NCBI RefSeq assembly: GCF_038396785.1
Contig: NZ_CP151087.1
Location: 3,720,001 to 3,784,000 of the forward strand
DNA length: 64,000 bases
Origin: Sphingobacterium thalpophilum
Lineage (GTDB): Bacteria > Bacteroidota > Bacteroidia > Sphingobacteriales > Sphingobacteriaceae
Reading direction: 5' to 3'
Shown: positions 1 to 11,116 of the stretch, one piece after another
Layout of the letters: the number at the start of each line of letters is the position of its first letter
Position numbering within the stretch: the first letter of the stretch is position 1
Made by a program: the position numbers and the translations under genes
The notes under the pieces: generated by a model
The model's input: the letters and a program-made list of their open reading frames with translations, nothing else
What the model was told of the DNA's origin: nothing
Database searches by the model: none

Positions 1-486
<486 letters not shown>

Positions 487-605
487 AGAGTATCGAAGAT
501 CGGTGCTCGTCACGTTACATATGATTGCAAGAAGAAAAAACATCAGAAGAAAGTGCCCGCCCCGAAAGGAGCAGGACCGAGAGAAAGAGATGAACAAGAT
601 AAGCT

Positions 606-679
606 AGTCCCGTAGCTCAGTTGGTTAGAGCACTACACTGATAATGTAGGGGTCAGCAGTTCAAATCTGCTCGGGACTA
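606..679 (+). tRNA. tRNA-Ile (GAT anticodon)
   Basis: A 74-nt cloverleaf lies in the 16S-23S spacer. The acceptor arms AGTCCCG and CGGGACT pair perfectly over 7 bp. The anticodon loop holds GAT, and the T-arm has TTCAAAT. CCA is not encoded. It is processed from the rRNA transcript. Confidence 0.97.
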
Positions 680-690
680 CGAAAAGTTAA

Positions 691-764
691 GGGGAATTAG
701 CTCAGCTGGCTAGAGCACCTGCCTTGCACGCAGGGGGTCAACGGTTCGAATCCGTTATTCTCCA
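691..764 (+). tRNA. tRNA-Ala (TGC anticodon)
   Basis: A 74-nt cloverleaf follows 11 nt after tRNA-Ile. The acceptor arms GGGGAAT and ATTCTCC pair with one G-U. The anticodon is TGC at 725-727, and the T-loop is TTCGAAT. CCA is not encoded. The Ile-Ala pair in the rRNA spacer is the usual arrangement for this phylum. Confidence 0.97.
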
Positions 765-823
765 CATCTCCGGGAGGAACATCGACAGATGCTCCGAAGA
801 AACAAACCGGAAAAAGAGTTCTT

Positions 824-867
824 TGACATATTGAAAGAGAAAAAAAATTACAAGAGAAGACAACAGT
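824..867 (+). other. 5' arm of the 23S processing stem
   Basis: This spacer segment pairs with sequence just after 23S. The segment 824-839 pairs with 3934-3953 across a 4-nt bulge (TGACATA and TTGAAAGAG against TATGTCA and CTCTTTCAA). The segment 843-850 pairs with 3905-3912, and 856-867 (GAAGACAACAGT) pairs perfectly with 3888-3899. Such helices are the usual RNase III substrate that releases pre-23S rRNA. The complementarity is read directly from the sequence; the enzyme is inferred. Confidence 0.8.
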
Positions 868-994
868 ATAGAGACAATACGTGTATGTGTTTGATGTAGA
901 GAGGAGACCCTCGGTGAATGCCGAACGAATCTTTACGTAGCATATGGGTATATATATCAAAAGCAGCCGCATAGTAGCAAAAGGCTATGCCGGT

Positions 995-3878
<2,884 letters not shown>

Positions 3879-3887
3879 CAGACAGAC

Positions 3888-3953
3888 ACTGTTGTCTTCC
3901 TCTTTAATTTTTAAGAAACAAACAGAAACGAACCTCTTTCAATAGATATGTCA
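3888..3953 (+). other. 3' arm of the 23S processing stem
   Basis: This is the partner of the 5' arm at 824-867. Three blocks (3888-3899, 3905-3912, 3934-3953) are complementary in the right order to form one interrupted helix enclosing 23S. It lies between 23S and 5S. Confidence 0.8.
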
Positions 3954-4004
3954 GTTGGCATGAATCACATGATATCAATCATGATAATGTCAATAAAGAT
4001 TTTT

Positions 4005-4111
4005 AGGTGCCTATATCGGCGGTGTCTACCTCTTCCCATTCCGAACAGAGCAGTCAAGCCCGCCAGAGCCGATGGTATTGCCGTAACAGGTGGGAGAGTA
4101 GGTCGGTGCCT
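4005..4111 (+). rRNA. rrf: 5S ribosomal RNA
   Basis: The 5S core is clear: terminal helix AGGTGCC with GGTGCCT, then CCCATTCCGAACAGAG (the loop A/B region) and GGTGGGAGAGTAGGTC. The length is about 107-112 nt depending on how many flanking T/A bases belong to the mature ends. It is the last gene of the rRNA operon. Confidence 0.95.
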
Positions 4112-4122
4112 TTTTTTACACG

Positions 4123-4163
4123 GAAGCCCTTGCTGGAAACAGTCAAGGGCTTCTTTCGTTTAG
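4123..4163 (+). terminator. rRNA operon terminator
   Basis: A strong hairpin follows 5S by about 12 nt. GAAGCCCTTG pairs with CAAGGGCTTC (10 bp), and the stem continues as CTG-GAAA-CAG with a one-base bulge and a GAAA tetraloop. A T-rich tail (ttctttcgttt) follows. It fits an intrinsic terminator for the rRNA transcript. Confidence 0.85.
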
Positions 4164-4318
4164 ATACCTGCCTGTACTTCCCTGTACAAGCTATCGCATA
4201 TCTGCCGTACCCCCCGAACGGCGCTGTTCCGCAGCAGTGTGACGCATCTGTAAATCAAATATTCGGCGGTCACTACACAAGCTACGGATCATACCGAAAG
4301 TTTGGGGGGTAATCATTT

Positions 4319-5302
4319 TTAAGCATACAATTTCATCACTCTGTACAGGAAGAATGTTGTATCCCTTACTCCACGGAAGACGCTCCTGAAAGCTTTGAGT
4401 TTTGCATTGAAGGACTCTGCGGATGCATTGGTGCTTCTATTGTCGAAGTAGTGGAGAATGTATTGATGATGTGCTGCAATGGATCTTGCGACACTCTCGA
4501 ATGAAGCAATACCCGCGTTCTCAACCTGGTTGTGCCACAGTCCTAACTTTGTGAAAGCAACTTTTTTATCCCTGCATTTATTGAAGATGTCACCTAAGGC
4601 AACTCCAAGATCATAAGCCTGTTTTAGCTTGGGAAACCTGATGAACAGCAGTTCTGCACGGCGTTTTTGGCTTTCCGACCATCGACTTGGATGCTTGAAC
4701 AGGAGGTGTCTCGACCTAGCTAATAGCTGTTTGAGCGTATCACCATTAGGCAACAACTCGGGGTCATATGGGATACCCCGTTTTCGCGATTCCATTATTT
4801 TTTTGCTTTCTGCATCTAAGACTTCCCATCGGTATTTGATACGGAGTTCCTGAACAGCATCATAAGCAAGTTTTTGTACATGAAACCGATCGATAACCCT
4901 TCTGGCATTTCTGAAACACCTACGGATAGCCTTTGCCATATTGGGGGCCATATCCATCGTTACTTCCCTAACTTTGTTCCTTAGTTTAAGTGGAATGCGC
5001 TCTAATACAGCAATAATATCTTCCGCCTTTGTCCCTCTTATGGTAGCCAATATGGTTCCCTTCCTGCCCTTTGCTGATTTACTGCTTACGATCGTGTAAA
5101 GTTCACCGTTGCTAAAGCTGGTCTCATCGATGCTCAGGTGTTCCGATATGTTATCAGGAAAAAGGGTCCATTGCTCTGCGTGTGGCTTTTGGTCCCAGTC
5201 CTGGAAGTCACTGAGATGGTTCTTGTATTGATCCTGTAGTTGCTTACCGTCCATTTGGAAGAACAGACCTACCAATTGGGCGCTTACAGGATGATTATCC
5301 AA
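4319..5302 (-). CDS. ISAon1-family transposase (ISL3-type DDE domain)
   Basis: A 327-residue transposase for cut-and-paste movement of the surrounding IS. Candidate catalytic residues stand in the ISL3 order: Asp59 in LSIDETSF, Asp117 in VTMDMAPNM, and Glu296 in NASAESFNAK. The stretch RRVIDRFHVQKLAYDA between them is typical of DDE_Tnp_ISL3. The first codon is TTG, and it overlaps the upstream N-terminal-region gene by 8 nt (TTGGATAA). The overlap frame has a stop just upstream, so re-initiation at TTG is more likely than a frameshift in the nearby T7 run. The reading frame is intact, so the element may be active. Confidence 0.85.
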   Translation of the reverse strand: MDNHPVSAQLVGLFFQMDGKQLQDQYKNHLSDFQDWDQKPHAEQWTLFPDNISEHLSIDETSFSNGELYTIVSSKSAKGRKGTILATIRGTKAEDIIAVLERIPLKLRNKVREVTMDMAPNMAKAIRRCFRNARRVIDRFHVQKLAYDAVQELRIKYRWEVLDAESKKIMESRKRGIPYDPELLPNGDTLKQLLARSRHLLFKHPSRWSESQKRRAELLFIRFPKLKQAYDLGVALGDIFNKCRDKKVAFTKLGLWHNQVENAGIASFESVARSIAAHHQYILHYFDNRSTNASAESFNAKLKAFRSVFRGVRDTTFFLYRVMKLYA

Positions 5303-5648
5303 ATATCTTCTTTAAAAAAAGCCCGAATTCCGTAGTCATTCGAGCACCCTCACGCACCAGATTCCAATCTCTTGTGATGATCTCTCCCGTATCCAACACT
5401 GTCCAGCGGCGGCGGCGGATATGTAGCGTAACTTTCTGGCCTCGAATGGGAAAGTCTGAAATCTCAGTGGAAGGCATGAAGCCCTTTGACTCCAACTTGC
5501 TGTTCTGATAGCCTGTCGGAGCAATATTAAGCTCATCTAAATAAATGTGGAGCTGATTGTCAACCTGATCGACTTCTAAAATCTGAAAGTATTCCAATAG
5601 CCCTTCGGGCATCAATAGGGACAGTAATTTACGTTCGGCTTCTTGCAA
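5295..5648 (-). CDS. ISAon1-family transposase N-terminal region protein
   Basis: A 117-residue protein from the first gene of the IS. It matches the separate N-terminal piece usually found with ISAon1-type transposases: a leucine-rich start (LLSLLMPEGLLEYF), then a basic segment (HIRRRRWTVLDTGEI) that may contact DNA. The only start in frame is TTG, because a TAA lies a few codons upstream. It ends inside the start of the transposase gene. Function is inferred from this pairing. Confidence in the coding call is high, and moderate in its exact role. Confidence 0.75.
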   Translation of the reverse strand: MQEAERKLLSLLMPEGLLEYFQILEVDQVDNQLHIYLDELNIAPTGYQNSKLESKGFMPSTEISDFPIRGQKVTLHIRRRRWTVLDTGEIITRDWNLVREGARMTTEFGLFLKKIFG

Positions 5649-5701
5649 GGGATATCTGTATTAAGGATGCTAAACTAAGAAATTTTTGACATTCCCCCCA
5701 A

Positions 5702-6202
5702 GAATTCAGCTTGATCCCAAGCTACTTGTAATCACTAGGAGCATGTCCTGTCTCAGCTATTACCCCCATGGTTTACGGAGGTGAGAAAGTCTCGGTTTTT
5801 GGATATATCATTCGTATTTCTATTAGATAGGATTGAAAACTTTTTAACACCATAATTTTCGCTGTTGCCGATTTTATGTTGTAAGATTGCTACACCTTTG
5901 CCTGTAAAGGATGAATATATCGGCAGGAGCTTTGAGTTTGGTGTTTGAAACTATTGTGGGATATTTTATATGTATGAAGATTGGGATTAAAGGAGCATGT
6001 AGAAATTATAATCCGTTCTATTTGAGATATTGAAACGACTCACATGTTGTATAATAGTGAAATATCAATTATTATATATTGGAAAGTGGAAAGTCGGGCA
6101 CAGTAAAGGAGGTATCTGTATTGCCAACGGTCTATATGGAACACAAATACCTCAATTTTATGACTATTACACTATGTGCTTTGCAAGAATGCCTGCATTG
6201 AT
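5702..6202. other. 500-bp stretch without a recognisable gene
   Basis: Between the IS right end and the SRPBCC gene no reading frame of useful length or recognisable product appears on either strand. The sequence is AT-rich. A 10-bp string (TATCTGTATT) found just inside the IS at 5653-5662 recurs at 6113-6122. This may be the remains of sequence disturbed by earlier insertions, but nothing here proves it. Confidence 0.5.
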
Positions 6203-6589
6203 TTAATCTTCTTCTGTATAAAAGTCGATCAACGAAGAGATATAAGGATCTTCCCATCCATCCGAGATATTTTCAAAGTCTTCATCAGGTATATTCGTTT
6301 GCCTAATTTCCAAGGAAGTCCCTTTTTTATGTTCATGCAACTTTAATGTAACAATAGAAGGGCTGTCTGTTTCCCCGAAATACCATTCTTGTACAATTTT
6401 TGTCGACGGTTCTAGTTCCAAGAATCGGCCAGTTATAGCACCATCCCACAAAGAGAATTCTCCATTGACAGTAGGGTCTATTGACACAAGGTCCCCTGTC
6501 CAAAGACGAGCGGTAATTTCGGTCGTTAATGCAAGATACAGCTCCTCCGGAGTTGCAGCAATAATAGCATATTTCTTGAATTCTTTCAT
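6203..6589 (-). CDS. SRPBCC / START-like domain protein
   Basis: A 128-residue single-domain protein of the SRPBCC (AHSA1-like) fold, which forms a deep pocket for hydrophobic ligands. Visible family features are the start KEFKKYAIIAATPEELYLALT, the segment VNGEFSLWDGAITGRFLELEP, and a C-terminal helix containing the common GW (ISDGWEDPYISSLIDFY). There is no signal peptide, so it is cytosolic. It is transcribed alone. A TAACTTTG box ends 4 nt before the ATG. The ligand cannot be told from sequence. Confidence 0.85.
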   Translation of the reverse strand: MKEFKKYAIIAATPEELYLALTTEITARLWTGDLVSIDPTVNGEFSLWDGAITGRFLELEPSTKIVQEWYFGETDSPSIVTLKLHEHKKGTSLEIRQTNIPDEDFENISDGWEDPYISSLIDFYTEED

Positions 6590-6593
6590 GACG

Positions 6594-6601
6594 CAAAGTT
6601 A
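6594..6601 (-). promoter_or_regulatory. -7 promoter box of the SRPBCC gene
   Basis: On the minus strand this reads TAACTTTG, a perfect TAnnTTTG Bacteroidota -7 box. Only 4 nt separate it from the ATG at 6589, so transcription should begin at or next to the start codon. No good -33 TTG is seen at the usual distance. Confidence 0.55.
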
Positions 6602-6677
6602 CTCTTTCTTGTAATTTACCACTTATTTTGACTTCATTTTTATTTATCTTAATTTTATCGCAAACTATTGGGACAAC

Positions 6678-8045
6678 ATGAGTAATTTTCTGCCAAATTC
6701 TTTAGTGAAAAAGTTAGGAGTGAATCCGCTATTTGATACTGCTGCATTTATTAAGATACATGAGGAAGGTATTCGGGCGACAGCAATACGCCTAAACCCT
6801 AATAAATTAGAAGATTGTCCGTTTCCTAATGCAGGGCAAGTTCCCTGGTGTAATGTGGCTTATTATCTTCAGGATCGTCCAGTGTTTACGTTAGATCCAT
6901 TATTTCATGCTGGAGCATATTATCCACAAGATGCTTCTTCCATGTTCATCGATCATATCATTCGAAGTTTGAAGTTACATAAGGGGAGTATTCGGGCTTT
7001 GGATTTATGCGCCGCGCCAGGAGGAAAGTCTACCTTATTAAACAGCAGCTTACATCCGGAATCACTCTTGGTTGCAAATGAAATTATTAAAACAAGGGTT
7101 ACAATCTTGCACGATAACTTAATGAAATGGGGAAATGCGAACACAGTAACTACAAATAATGATCCTGCAGCGTTTAATCGTCTTCCTGGATACTTCGATT
7201 TGATGGTTGTTGATGCCCCATGTTCTGGATCTGGAATGTTTAGAAAAGATGCCGATGCCATCGATGAATGGTCCGAAGCTAATGTTAAGCTTTGTAGCGA
7301 AAGACAACAACGGATTTTGGTTGAAAGCTTGAACGCTCTAAATAAGGGCGGATATTTGTTTTATTCAACCTGTTCTTATTCACCGGAAGAAAATGAAGAT
7401 ATTGTCGATTGGCTATTGGATAGTGGCGATTTTGAATCTATTGAAATAGCTATTGAAGGGCATTGGGGAATTGATCATACAAATTCTAATAAGCATCGTG
7501 CACACGGTTATCGATTTTACCCGCATAAATTAGGTGGAGAGGGCTTTTTTATTGCTGTTCTTAAGAAGGTTGGTGAACAGGAAATATTCAATAGAAAGCG
7601 AATTAAACCAGAGAAATCAGATGTACCCAAAGGGATTTTAGATAACTGGATTTCGGATAGTACTAGCTTTCATACTTTTCTTCATCATGAGGATGTATAT
7701 GTTTTCCCAAAAATGTACGAACATGATCTAAAGTATCTTCAAAATGTACTTTATCTTAAGAATGCGGGAACCAATGTCGGCAAGCTTAACAGAAAGGAGC
7801 TAATACCAAGCCATGCACTGGCCTTGAGTAATCATTTGACCAAAGACTTTCAATCGGTAGAATTGTCGCTTGAAGATGCCCGTAATTACCTTAGAAAGGA
7901 AAATATAACTGTGGATACGATTGGAGAAAGTCTTCAAGGATGGACAATAGCATGTTTTGAAGGTAAACCTTTGGGTTGGATGAAGGTATTGACCAACCGA
8001 ATCAATAACTATTATCCAAAGGAATTGAGGATTGTAAATTTGTAA
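6678..8045 (+). CDS. RsmF-like rRNA cytosine-C5 methyltransferase
   Basis: A 455-residue NOL1/NOP2/Sun-family enzyme that methylates C5 of cytosine in RNA, most likely 16S rRNA, using S-adenosylmethionine. The SAM-binding loop is LDLCAAPGGKSTLL (about residues 109-122). The two catalytic cysteines are in DAPCSGSGMFRKD (motif IV) and STCSYSPEENE (motif VI). The last ~150 residues resemble the RsmF C-terminal PUA-like region (YFPK, GWMKVL). A TAATTTTA box with a TTG 19 bp upstream (6628-6657) lies just before the gene. Family is sure; the exact target base is inferred. Confidence 0.9.
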   Translation: MSNFLPNSLVKKLGVNPLFDTAAFIKIHEEGIRATAIRLNPNKLEDCPFPNAGQVPWCNVAYYLQDRPVFTLDPLFHAGAYYPQDASSMFIDHIIRSLKLHKGSIRALDLCAAPGGKSTLLNSSLHPESLLVANEIIKTRVTILHDNLMKWGNANTVTTNNDPAAFNRLPGYFDLMVVDAPCSGSGMFRKDADAIDEWSEANVKLCSERQQRILVESLNALNKGGYLFYSTCSYSPEENEDIVDWLLDSGDFESIEIAIEGHWGIDHTNSNKHRAHGYRFYPHKLGGEGFFIAVLKKVGEQEIFNRKRIKPEKSDVPKGILDNWISDSTSFHTFLHHEDVYVFPKMYEHDLKYLQNVLYLKNAGTNVGKLNRKELIPSHALALSNHLTKDFQSVELSLEDARNYLRKENITVDTIGESLQGWTIACFEGKPLGWMKVLTNRINNYYPKELRIVNL

Positions 8046-8091
8046 AATATAGCGGCATTGAACACGGAGAATGTGTTTATAAAAGTTGTGC

Positions 8092-9288
8092 TCAGGAAAG
8101 GCTTACGATAATTGAACAGATATCTTTAGCAACTTCTTCTTTCGATTTTAGGCTAAACTCATGGGTATTTCCAGCCCGATCGATTATAGTAATTTTATTG
8201 GTATCTGTTGCGAAGCCGGCCCCTTTATCCTGCATGGAATTGAGTACGATAAAATCCAGGTTTTTTCGAATCAATTTGTCTTTTGCATTTTCGAGCTCAT
8301 TATTGGTTTCCAATGCAAACCCAACGAGTAATTGCTTTTCTTTCTTTTTAGCCCCTAAAGTTGCCAGAATATCTACCGTTTTTTTCAGCTCAATGGAGAA
8401 TTCGTTTTCTTTCTTTTTTATTTTTTGGCTAGCAACTTCAACTGGTGTGTAGTCTGCCACAGCAGCACTCATCACAACAATGTCTGCGGCTTCAAAATGT
8501 TCTTCACAGGCATGTAACATCTCAGCTGCCGAGGTGACTGAAATGGTATCGACGCCTTTGGGTAGTTTAAGGGCGCTGGGGCCTGATACTAGCGTGACGT
8601 CTGCGCCAAGTTCTTCAAGTTGTGTGGCGATAGCATAGCCCATTTTTCCACTTGAATGATTACCAATGAATCGGACTGGGTCTATAGCTTCATAAGTAGG
8701 ACCTGCAGATACTAACGCTTTCTTTCCTGCTAAGGGTAGTCCTTTCTCCGAAAATTTAACTAAGAAATCCAGTATTTCTTCTGGTTCCGCCAAACGTCCC
8801 TCACCCACTAGGCCACTAGCCAATTCCCCTTTTCCTGGAGGAATTAGGATATTGCCATAAGAACTAAGCTTATTGATATTGGATTGTGTGGACGGGTGTT
8901 TCCACATATCTAAATCCATTGCTGGAGCGAATAGCACTGGACATTTCGCTGATAGATACACGGCAGTTAAGAGGTTGTCACAAAATCCATTGGCCATTTT
9001 GGCCAGTGTATTTGCCGTTGCGGGAGCGACTAAAATGTAATCCGCATTTAAGGCAATTTCGACATGATTATTCCATTCCCCGGTATTCGGCTGATAATAA
9101 TCAATTAAAACAGGATTTTTGGAAAGAGTGGAAAGCGTAAGCGGGGTAATAAAGGCTGTCGCTTCTTTTGACATGACTACGTTAACTCGGGCATCTGCTT
9201 TTACTAAAAGGCGGATGAGGGATGCAATCTTGTATGCGGCAATACTGCCGCATACAGCAATTACAATATTTTTCCCAGCTAAAGCCAT
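8092..9288 (-). CDS. coaBC: Bifunctional phosphopantothenoylcysteine decarboxylase / phosphopantothenate-cysteine ligase
   Basis: A 398-residue two-domain enzyme of coenzyme A synthesis. The N-terminal CoaC flavoprotein half (1-~190) has the FMN-binding start VCGSIAAYK, the catalytic His in NHVEIA, PATANT, and PAMDLDMW. The C-terminal CoaB half has GPTYEAIDPVRFIGNHSSGKMG and the lysine-rich KIKKKE. The active-site flap reads LASGLVGEGRL, where E. coli CoaC has a Cys in ACGxxGxGR; here that position is Ser. The gene lies 10 nt downstream of rpoZ on the same strand, so bamD-rpoZ-coaBC probably form one operon. Confidence 0.95.
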   Translation of the reverse strand: MALAGKNIVIAVCGSIAAYKIASLIRLLVKADARVNVVMSKEATAFITPLTLSTLSKNPVLIDYYQPNTGEWNNHVEIALNADYILVAPATANTLAKMANGFCDNLLTAVYLSAKCPVLFAPAMDLDMWKHPSTQSNINKLSSYGNILIPPGKGELASGLVGEGRLAEPEEILDFLVKFSEKGLPLAGKKALVSAGPTYEAIDPVRFIGNHSSGKMGYAIATQLEELGADVTLVSGPSALKLPKGVDTISVTSAAEMLHACEEHFEAADIVVMSAAVADYTPVEVASQKIKKKENEFSIELKKTVDILATLGAKKKEKQLLVGFALETNNELENAKDKLIRKNLDFIVLNSMQDKGAGFATDTNKITIIDRAGNTHEFSLKSKEEVAKDICSIIVSLS

Positions 9289-9298
9289 TGTTTAAGGA

Positions 9299-9628
9299 TT
9301 AGTCCTGCTCTTTTGAAGGATTTCTGTAATACACTTTATCGTGTAAAAATTCATCAATAGCAACCAAAGTAGGCTTTGGCATACGCTCGTAATGTTTTGA
9401 AATCTCAATTTGCTCACGGTTTTCGAATACCTCTTCCAAGTTATCGTTGTTACTTGCAAATTCCGCAAGTTTTCCGTTCAATTCTTCTTTAATGTCTACT
9501 GCAATTTGGTTCGCGCGTTTAGAAATAACTACAATAGATTCATAGAGATTGTCTGTGCCTTTGTCCAATTGTCTCAAGTCACGTGTAACTGTAGAGTTTG
9601 GAATTGAATTGTTATTTTTTTGACTCAT
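9299..9628 (-). CDS. rpoZ: DNA-directed RNA polymerase omega subunit
   Basis: A 109-residue omega subunit of the Bacteroidota type (RNA polymerase Rpb6 family), which helps assemble RNA polymerase. The core is NLYESIVVISKRANQIAVDIKEE. The C-terminal KPTLVAIDEFLHDKVYYRN is typical of the phylum. The ATG at 9628 (MSQKNNNS) is chosen because the longer upstream reading is a lysine run overlapping bamD. With this start the gene overlaps the bamD end by 17 nt, which suggests coupled translation. It sits between bamD and coaBC; the rpoZ-coaBC adjacency is a common bacterial arrangement. Confidence 0.9.
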   Translation of the reverse strand: MSQKNNNSIPNSTVTRDLRQLDKGTDNLYESIVVISKRANQIAVDIKEELNGKLAEFASNNDNLEEVFENREQIEISKHYERMPKPTLVAIDEFLHDKVYYRNPSKEQD

Positions 9629-10541
9629 CTTTTTGGGTATTTTCTTTTTCTTTTTTCGCCTTTTGTTCTTTGATATATACTTCCTGCTCTGCAACGGCTT
9701 TATTATAATCCTTCACTTGAGAGAGGGCGGTTTTAATCCCTTTTTCAGAATTTTCACGAAGGGATTCTGCCTCTTTCATATGTTTGCTATTCGGAAAATT
9801 ACTTGCGAAGCTACGATAATAGTCTAAGGCATCATCAAATCTACTTTCTTGTTTCAGGAAGAAACTTTTGGACGCATAGATGTATTGTGCTTTTAATGTT
9901 AAAAACTCAATCTCTTCCGCGTATTTTGTATCAGGGTATTCTTTTAATACATTCTGTAATGCGATTACAGCTGCCCTGTAATCATCCGTAAGCCCCATGT
10001 CATAATATAGTCTTGCATTAGCAAATGCTTTAAGCTCAAGCTTATCTCTTAATTTCTGAATAAGATCTGCGGCTTCTTTGGACCGTTCTGATTCGGGATA
10101 GAGATTGACAAAGAGCTGTAATGCATCAATTGCTTTTTTTGTATTCGCTTGATCTAACGTTGATCTTGGAGAATCCAAGTAATAGCAATAGGCATGCATA
10201 AATCTACATTCTTCTGCTCTTGCACTGTTTGGATAAACATCTGCAAAATCCTTAAAGTGAAATGCCGCAGATGTATAATCTTTCAGCCGATAGTTGGCAA
10301 ATGCCAAATAATAGTAAATATTTTCTGCTTCAGCTTGTCCACGGAATTTGGTCCGCAAGTCATCAAACAAAACTAACGCCTTTGTATATTTCTTTTTCTC
10401 ATAAAGTTTTACGGCCTCTTCGTACTTTTGAGCGATGTTATTGCTTGCGCGCAATTTCTCAAATTTACTTTTACAACCAGTAAATACCAATAGAAACATC
10501 ATGCCGGCACAGATAGCCGCTATACGCCTATTTAAAAACAT
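9612..10541 (-). CDS. bamD: Outer membrane assembly lipoprotein BamD
   Basis: A 309-residue lipoprotein with a signal peptide and lipobox ending FTGC (Cys about 23). It is followed by tandem TPR-type repeats (e.g. YTKALVLFDDLRTKF, DYTSAAFHFKDFADVYPNS, YRAAVIALQNVLKEYPDTKYAEE). This is the BamD/YfiO family, which works with BamA to insert beta-barrel proteins into the outer membrane. The C-terminus is a charged, lysine-rich tail (from about residue 290). It is the first gene of the bamD-rpoZ-coaBC run. A consensus promoter stops 4 nt before its ATG, so the mRNA is probably leaderless. Confidence 0.92.
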   Translation of the reverse strand: MFLNRRIAAICAGMMFLLVFTGCKSKFEKLRASNNIAQKYEEAVKLYEKKKYTKALVLFDDLRTKFRGQAEAENIYYYLAFANYRLKDYTSAAFHFKDFADVYPNSARAEECRFMHAYCYYLDSPRSTLDQANTKKAIDALQLFVNLYPESERSKEAADLIQKLRDKLELKAFANARLYYDMGLTDDYRAAVIALQNVLKEYPDTKYAEEIEFLTLKAQYIYASKSFFLKQESRFDDALDYYRSFASNFPNSKHMKEAESLRENSEKGIKTALSQVKDYNKAVAEQEVYIKEQKAKKEKENTQKDESKK

Positions 10542-10545
10542 TTTA

Positions 10546-10576
10546 CAAAGATAAGTGAATTTGTTATACTAATCAA
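10546..10576 (-). promoter_or_regulatory. bamD promoter (TTG-N20-TATCTTTG)
   Basis: On the minus strand a -33 TTG (10574-10576) is followed by exactly 20 bp and the perfect -7 box TATCTTTG (10546-10553). The ATG lies 4 nt further at 10541. Both elements match the Bacteroidota sigma-ABfr consensus. Start of transcription is expected at the start codon. Confidence 0.75.
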
Positions 10577-10783
10577 TTAAATTTTATTGCGCAATATAGT
10601 TTAATAATTATTTGATCGCAAAAACAACATTTCTTATTAACATTCTTTAACTCGATTGGAGCTATTAGGAGGATATATTGTCATATACTTGTTGTTTTTC
10701 CATTGGTACCGAGACCTAAAAATACACATTTTAAAATATTTGATTATCTTTACATATTACAATCATTGAATAGCATTAAGAGT

Positions 10784-11059
10784 ATGACTTTAAAAGAAAA
10801 AGTTGAGCAAGCATTAGATACCTTGAGACCATATTTGGAGACTGATGGCGGAAATGTGAGTGTTGAAGAGATTACAGCGGATAACGTCGTGCGTTTAAAA
10901 TTATTGGGAGCATGTGCTTCATGTTCAATGAGCATTATGACCTTTAAAGCTGGTTTAGAGCAGGCGATTAAGAAAGCTGTTCCTGAAATTACAGCAGTGG
11001 AGGCTATTAATTTAACAGATCCCGATTCCCCAGAAGCAACTTTACCCCCTGTTAATTAG
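10784..11059 (+). CDS. NifU C-terminal-domain iron-sulfur scaffold protein
   Basis: A 91-residue stand-alone NifU C-terminal domain that holds and transfers Fe-S clusters. The family start VEQALDTLRPYLETDGGN and the cluster-binding CASC motif (GACASCSMS) are present. The ATG at 10784 (MTLKEKVEQ) is chosen because the domain begins there and the sequence before it is not conserved in style. It is transcribed away from bamD. A TATCTTTA box at 10745-10752 is a possible -7 element. Confidence 0.9.
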   Translation: MTLKEKVEQALDTLRPYLETDGGNVSVEEITADNVVRLKLLGACASCSMSIMTFKAGLEQAIKKAVPEITAVEAINLTDPDSPEATLPPVN

Positions 11060-11104
11060 TTTTTCTATTAACACAATTTAACGGCTAGTTCGGCTACTTT
11101 TGTT

Positions 11105-11112
11105 TAAATTTG
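11105..11112 (+). promoter_or_regulatory. -7 promoter box of the carboxypeptidase-like-domain gene
   Basis: TAAATTTG, a perfect TAnnTTTG box, ends 4 nt before the ATG at 11117. There is no matching -33 TTG. A near-leaderless mRNA is predicted. Confidence 0.5.
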
Positions 11113-11116
11113 TTCC

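Larger units (their letters stand above)
4302..5701 (-). mobile_element. ISAon1/ISL3-type insertion sequence
   Basis: About 1.4 kb between imperfect inverted ends. The left end starts TTGGGGGGTAAT at 4302, and the right end, read on the minus strand from 5701, starts TTGGGGGGAAT. Two minus-strand genes fill it: a short N-terminal-region protein and an ISL3-type transposase. The transposase stop lies about 17 bp from the left end. No clear target duplication is seen at the chosen ends, so either the ends are slightly wrong or the insertion is old. It sits just past the rRNA operon terminator, where insertion is probably harmless. Confidence 0.75.

Noticed and set aside
5653..6122. Repeat of TATCTGTATT at 5653-5662 and 6113-6122 as possible IS target duplication or nested element
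   Set aside because: Ten bases in AT-rich DNA is expected by chance, and the first copy lies inside the IS, so it does not fit a target duplication.
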